From the NCBI GenBank assembly GCA_964575845.1, contig CAZNSX010000004.1, positions 248,001 to 312,000 of the forward strand: 64,000 nucleotides of DNA, given 5' to 3'. A model generated the notes under the pieces. It had not been told where the DNA came from, did not search any database, and saw only the letters and a list, made by a program, of their open reading frames with translations. Position numbers and translations under genes: made by a program. The stretch comes from CAZNSX01 sp964575845. Its GTDB lineage: Bacteria > UBA8248 > CAZNSX01. Below, one piece after another: positions 61,617-64,000 of the stretch. The first letter of the stretch is position 1; every line of letters starts with the position of its first letter.

Positions 61617-62855
61617 TCAGCTGGCCTTCTCGTAAACCATAAGAGGCTTCTCCCGGTGGTTTATCACCTCTTCACTTATAATACACTCTTTTATATCGCT
61701 CCGGGAGGGAAGCTCGAACATGGTTTCCAGCATCACGTCTTCGATGATGGCCCTCAGCCCCCGGGCCCCGCTTTTACGCTTTATAGCCTCCTGAGCTATG
61801 GCGGTCAGGGCCCCCTCGGTGAAGCGCAGGATCACGTTCTCTAACTCAAAGAGCTTCTTGTACTGCTTGGCGAGCGCGTTGCGTGGCTCGGTGAGTATTT
61901 CTATTAGGGCCTTCTCGTCCAGCTCTTCCAAGGTGGCAATCACAGGCAGGCGTCCCACAAATTCGGGTATCAGGCCGTACTTAAGAAGATCCTCGGGCTG
62001 AACCTGGCTTATGACGTAGTTGAGGCCCATCCTCCGCCCTCGGCCCAGGTCTGCCTCAAAGCCCATGCGCTTCTCGCCGATACGCTTCTTTATGATGTTC
62101 TCCAGGCCATGGAAAGCGCCGCCGCATACGAAAAGGATGTTGGTGGTATCCACCTGCAGGAACTCTTGGTGGGGGTGCTTCCGACCTCCCTGGGGAGGCA
62201 CATTCGCTACTGTTCCCTCGACGATCTTCAGAAGAGCCTGCTGTACCCCCTCTCCCGAGACATCTCGGGTGATCGACGGGTTCTCCGACTTACGGCTTAT
62301 CTTGTCTATCTCATCGATGTAGATGATACCTCGCTGTGCTCTTGTCACATCATAATCGGCGGCTTGAAGGAGCTTGAGGATTATGTTCTCCACATCCTCC
62401 CCCACGTAACCGGCCTCGGTCAGGGTGGTTGCGTCCACGATGGTAAAGGGAACGTCCAGGATGTGGGCCAGGGTCTGGGCCAGCAGGGTCTTGCCCGAGC
62501 CCGTGGGACCGATGAGGAGGATGTTACTCTTCTGAAGCTCGACATCGTCGAGCCTCACGTTCGCGTCGATGCGCTTGTAGTGATTGTGGACGGCCACGGA
62601 GAGGATCTTTTTGGCCCGCTCCTGCGCGATAACATACTCGTCGAGGATGCGCTTTATCTCCATAGGCTTGAGGAGGGTTTCCATGTCGCGGGCCCGCTCC
62701 TGGTTCCACTCCTCCACCATGATGTCGTTGCAGAGGTCGATGCACTCATCGCATATGTATACTGTAGGGCCCGCGATGAGCTTTCTCACCTCATCCTGGC
62801 TCTTTCCACAGAAGGAGCACCTCAGAACCTCCTCTCTGCTGCTTCTCCTGGCCAT
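61617..62855 (-). CDS. clpX: ATP-dependent Clp protease unfoldase ClpX
   Basis: A 412-residue AAA+ unfoldase. N-terminal zinc domain LRCSFCGKSQDEVRKLIAGP with CDECIDLC; Walker A LIGPTGSGKTLLAQTLA near residue 118; Walker B GIIYIDEIDKIS near 180; sensor and pore loops RGIIYIDEID, GYVGEDVE (pore-1). The IGF-type ClpP-binding loop reads KKRIGEKRMGF near 265. It lies five bases after clpP. Confidence 0.96.
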   Translation of the reverse strand: MARRSSREEVLRCSFCGKSQDEVRKLIAGPTVYICDECIDLCNDIMVEEWNQERARDMETLLKPMEIKRILDEYVIAQERAKKILSVAVHNHYKRIDANVRLDDVELQKSNILLIGPTGSGKTLLAQTLAHILDVPFTIVDATTLTEAGYVGEDVENIILKLLQAADYDVTRAQRGIIYIDEIDKISRKSENPSITRDVSGEGVQQALLKIVEGTVANVPPQGGRKHPHQEFLQVDTTNILFVCGGAFHGLENIIKKRIGEKRMGFEADLGRGRRMGLNYVISQVQPEDLLKYGLIPEFVGRLPVIATLEELDEKALIEILTEPRNALAKQYKKLFELENVILRFTEGALTAIAQEAIKRKSGARGLRAIIEDVMLETMFELPSRSDIKECIISEEVINHREKPLMVYEKAS

Positions 62856-62860
62856 GAAAG

Positions 62861-63505
62861 CTATCCCTCCTCTTGAGCCTTCTTCTCTTGAAAATCCCTG
62901 ACCCCTGACACTGCCCTGGGCACGACTCGGCTCTCGATAACCTCGTCTATTATGCCATATTCTTTAGCCTGAATGCCCGTCATGAAGAAATCCCGGTCGG
63001 TATCGGCGTGGACCTTTTTCTTTGGCTGGCCCGTATGCTTGACCATGATGTCATCCAGTGCATCTCGCATCCGCAAGACCTCCCGGGCCTGGATGTCAAT
63101 GTCGCTCGCCTGCCCCTGAAAACCACCCAAGGGTTGGTGGATAAGAATGCGAGCGTTGGGAAGGGCATAGCGCTTGCCCTTAGCTCCGGCTGCCATGAGA
63201 AGGGCACCCATGCTCGCCGCCTGGCCGATGCAGATTGTTGATACATCGGGCTTTATGTACTGCATGGTGTCGTAGATGGCCAGCCCCGCGGTCACGAGAC
63301 CGCCGGGGCAGTTGATGTACATGTAGATGTCCTGGTCGGGCTCCTCGGCCTCAAGATATAGGAGCTGGGCTATGATCAAGTTAGACAGGTAGTCATCGAT
63401 TGCCATGCCCAGGAAGACGATACGCTCTTTGAGAAGGCGGGAGTAAATATCATAGGCCCTCTCCCCTCTGTTTGTCTGCTCCACAACTATAGGGATCAAA
63501 CCCAT
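62861..63505 (-). CDS. clpP: ATP-dependent Clp protease proteolytic subunit
   Basis: A 214-residue serine protease forming the tetradecameric chamber. N-terminus IPIVVEQTNRGERAYDIYSRLLKERIVFLG; catalytic Ser in GQAASMGALL near residue 99, His in ILIHQPLGGFQGQA near 124, Asp in DTDRDFFM near 174. It lies between tig and clpX in the usual order. Confidence 0.97.
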   Translation of the reverse strand: MGLIPIVVEQTNRGERAYDIYSRLLKERIVFLGMAIDDYLSNLIIAQLLYLEAEEPDQDIYMYINCPGGLVTAGLAIYDTMQYIKPDVSTICIGQAASMGALLMAAGAKGKRYALPNARILIHQPLGGFQGQASDIDIQAREVLRMRDALDDIMVKHTGQPKKKVHADTDRDFFMTGIQAKEYGIIDEVIESRVVPRAVSGVRDFQEKKAQEEG

Positions 63506-63508
63506 GGC

Positions 63509-64000
63509 CTACTCTCCCTCCCCTGATTCTTGCGAAACTCTCTCAAGGTTCTCTACCTCTTCCTCCTCGACCCTCACCTTCGCAAAAAGGTGGTCCAGGG
63601 TCTTGCGGTAGCGCAGCTCTTCCGCAAGGCCCTGAAGCTGACCGGTCTTCGTGAGCCTGGCTTTAAGTTCCGCCGGACCCTCCCGAGTATCCCGTGCCAT
63701 GCGGACCACCTCTGCGCTAATTTCCTTATCGGTGACTTCGATTCCATCCTTAGAGGCGACCTGGTCCATCAGGATGAGCTCCCGGACCCGTCTCTCGGCC
63801 CCCGGCCGAAAACTCTCTCTCAAGCCTTCACGGTCCCTTATGGCTTCGGCCGGTTCTTTGCCGCCGAGACGAATCCTCCCCTCCAACTCCCTCAGCATGG
63901 AATCCATCTGACCTTCCACCAAGGAAGGAGGAAGGTCGAAGGGGTTATCCTCTATGAGCCTCTCCAGCATCTGCCGTGTCAGCTGCTCGCGGGCTGCGGC
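63509..64000 (-). CDS. tig: Trigger factor, C-terminal part (5' end outside window)
   Basis: The visible 163 codons, open to the window edge, are the C-terminal chaperone domain of trigger factor: DNPFDLPPSLVEGQMDSMLRELE, then a long helical region VRELILMDQVASKDGIEVTDKEISAEV, and a Glu-rich tail. Order tig-clpP-clpX is strongly conserved and supports the assignment. The stop codon is three bases before the clpP start. Confidence 0.9.
   Translation of the reverse strand, partial: AAAREQLTRQMLERLIEDNPFDLPPSLVEGQMDSMLRELEGRIRLGGKEPAEAIRDREGLRESFRPGAERRVRELILMDQVASKDGIEVTDKEISAEVVRMARDTREGPAELKARLTKTGQLQGLAEELRYRKTLDHLFAKVRVEEEEVENLERVSQESGEGE

Noticed and set aside
1..64000. CRISPR arrays, rRNA genes, complete insertion sequences or prophage
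   Set aside because: No regularly spaced direct repeats, rRNA signatures, transposase motifs or phage structural genes were found by eye.

Overview
The window is 64 kb of G+C-rich bacterial chromosome with short intergenic gaps and many overlapping genes. The proteins suggest a Gram-negative-type anaerobe or facultative anaerobe. Indicators are a signal-peptide-bearing ATP synthase b subunit paired with b', an OmpA-type lipoprotein, an AOR-type tungsten oxidoreductase with a four-cluster ferredoxin, a LutABC lactate system, a B12 mutase large subunit and a bifunctional FBP aldolase/phosphatase. The housekeeping order at the right end (tig-clpP-clpX, then thrS-infC-rpmI-rplT-pheS-pheT, zapB-like, zapA, 6S RNA, 5-FCL, rny, ymdB) resembles Desulfobacterota/Nitrospirota-like lineages. 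The species cannot be named from sequence alone.

Left part (1-12.7 kb): the tail of a GlcD-type FAD oxidase, a malic enzyme, a three-gene cassette (NEW3-domain membrane-anchored protein, ABC ATPase, ABC-2 permease), lutABC with its own promoter and a possible 31-codon leader ORF, a cytidine deaminase/ATC-hydrolase-like pair, an MFS transporter, a class V FBPase and an OmpA-type lipoprotein. Together these outline oxidation of 2-hydroxy acids (lactate/glycolate) and C3-C4/gluconeogenic carbon flow.

Accessory stretch (12.9-17.5 kb): a small Cys-rich DUF6485 protein, a single-chain Type ISP restriction-modification enzyme with a compositionally foreign central section, a 100-bp REPIN-like inverted element abutting a 5'-truncated DUF2283 gene, an intact DUF2283 gene, and a HicB-like/HicA toxin-antitoxin pair whose last codons overlap the start of bioF. 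This is the most mobile-looking region.

Middle (17.5-38.7 kb): bioF-bioD, an FMN 2-hydroxyacid dehydrogenase, AOR plus ferredoxin, a TrmN6-like methyltransferase, then a minus-strand operon of an orphan V/A-type ATPase subunit D followed by F-type b', b, delta, alpha, gamma, beta, epsilon. No a or c subunit is present. Divergently lie a stand-alone 2Fe-2S protein with an FrdA-like flavoprotein, an M24 peptidase, a SurA_N-DsbA-like protein, an M48 peptidase, threonine aldolase and a PhnP-like hydrolase.

Right part (38.7-64 kb): a lone MalG-type permease behind a near-consensus promoter, a ClC channel with CBS domains, two unassigned membrane proteins, two small helical proteins (one phasin-like), alaS, a B12-mutase large subunit, a PilZ protein, and the information-processing block. 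That block includes a predicted 6S RNA, a tRNA-Val(GAC) just ahead of thrS, and an attenuator-like hairpin between rplT and pheS. No CRISPR array, rRNA or complete insertion sequence was seen.
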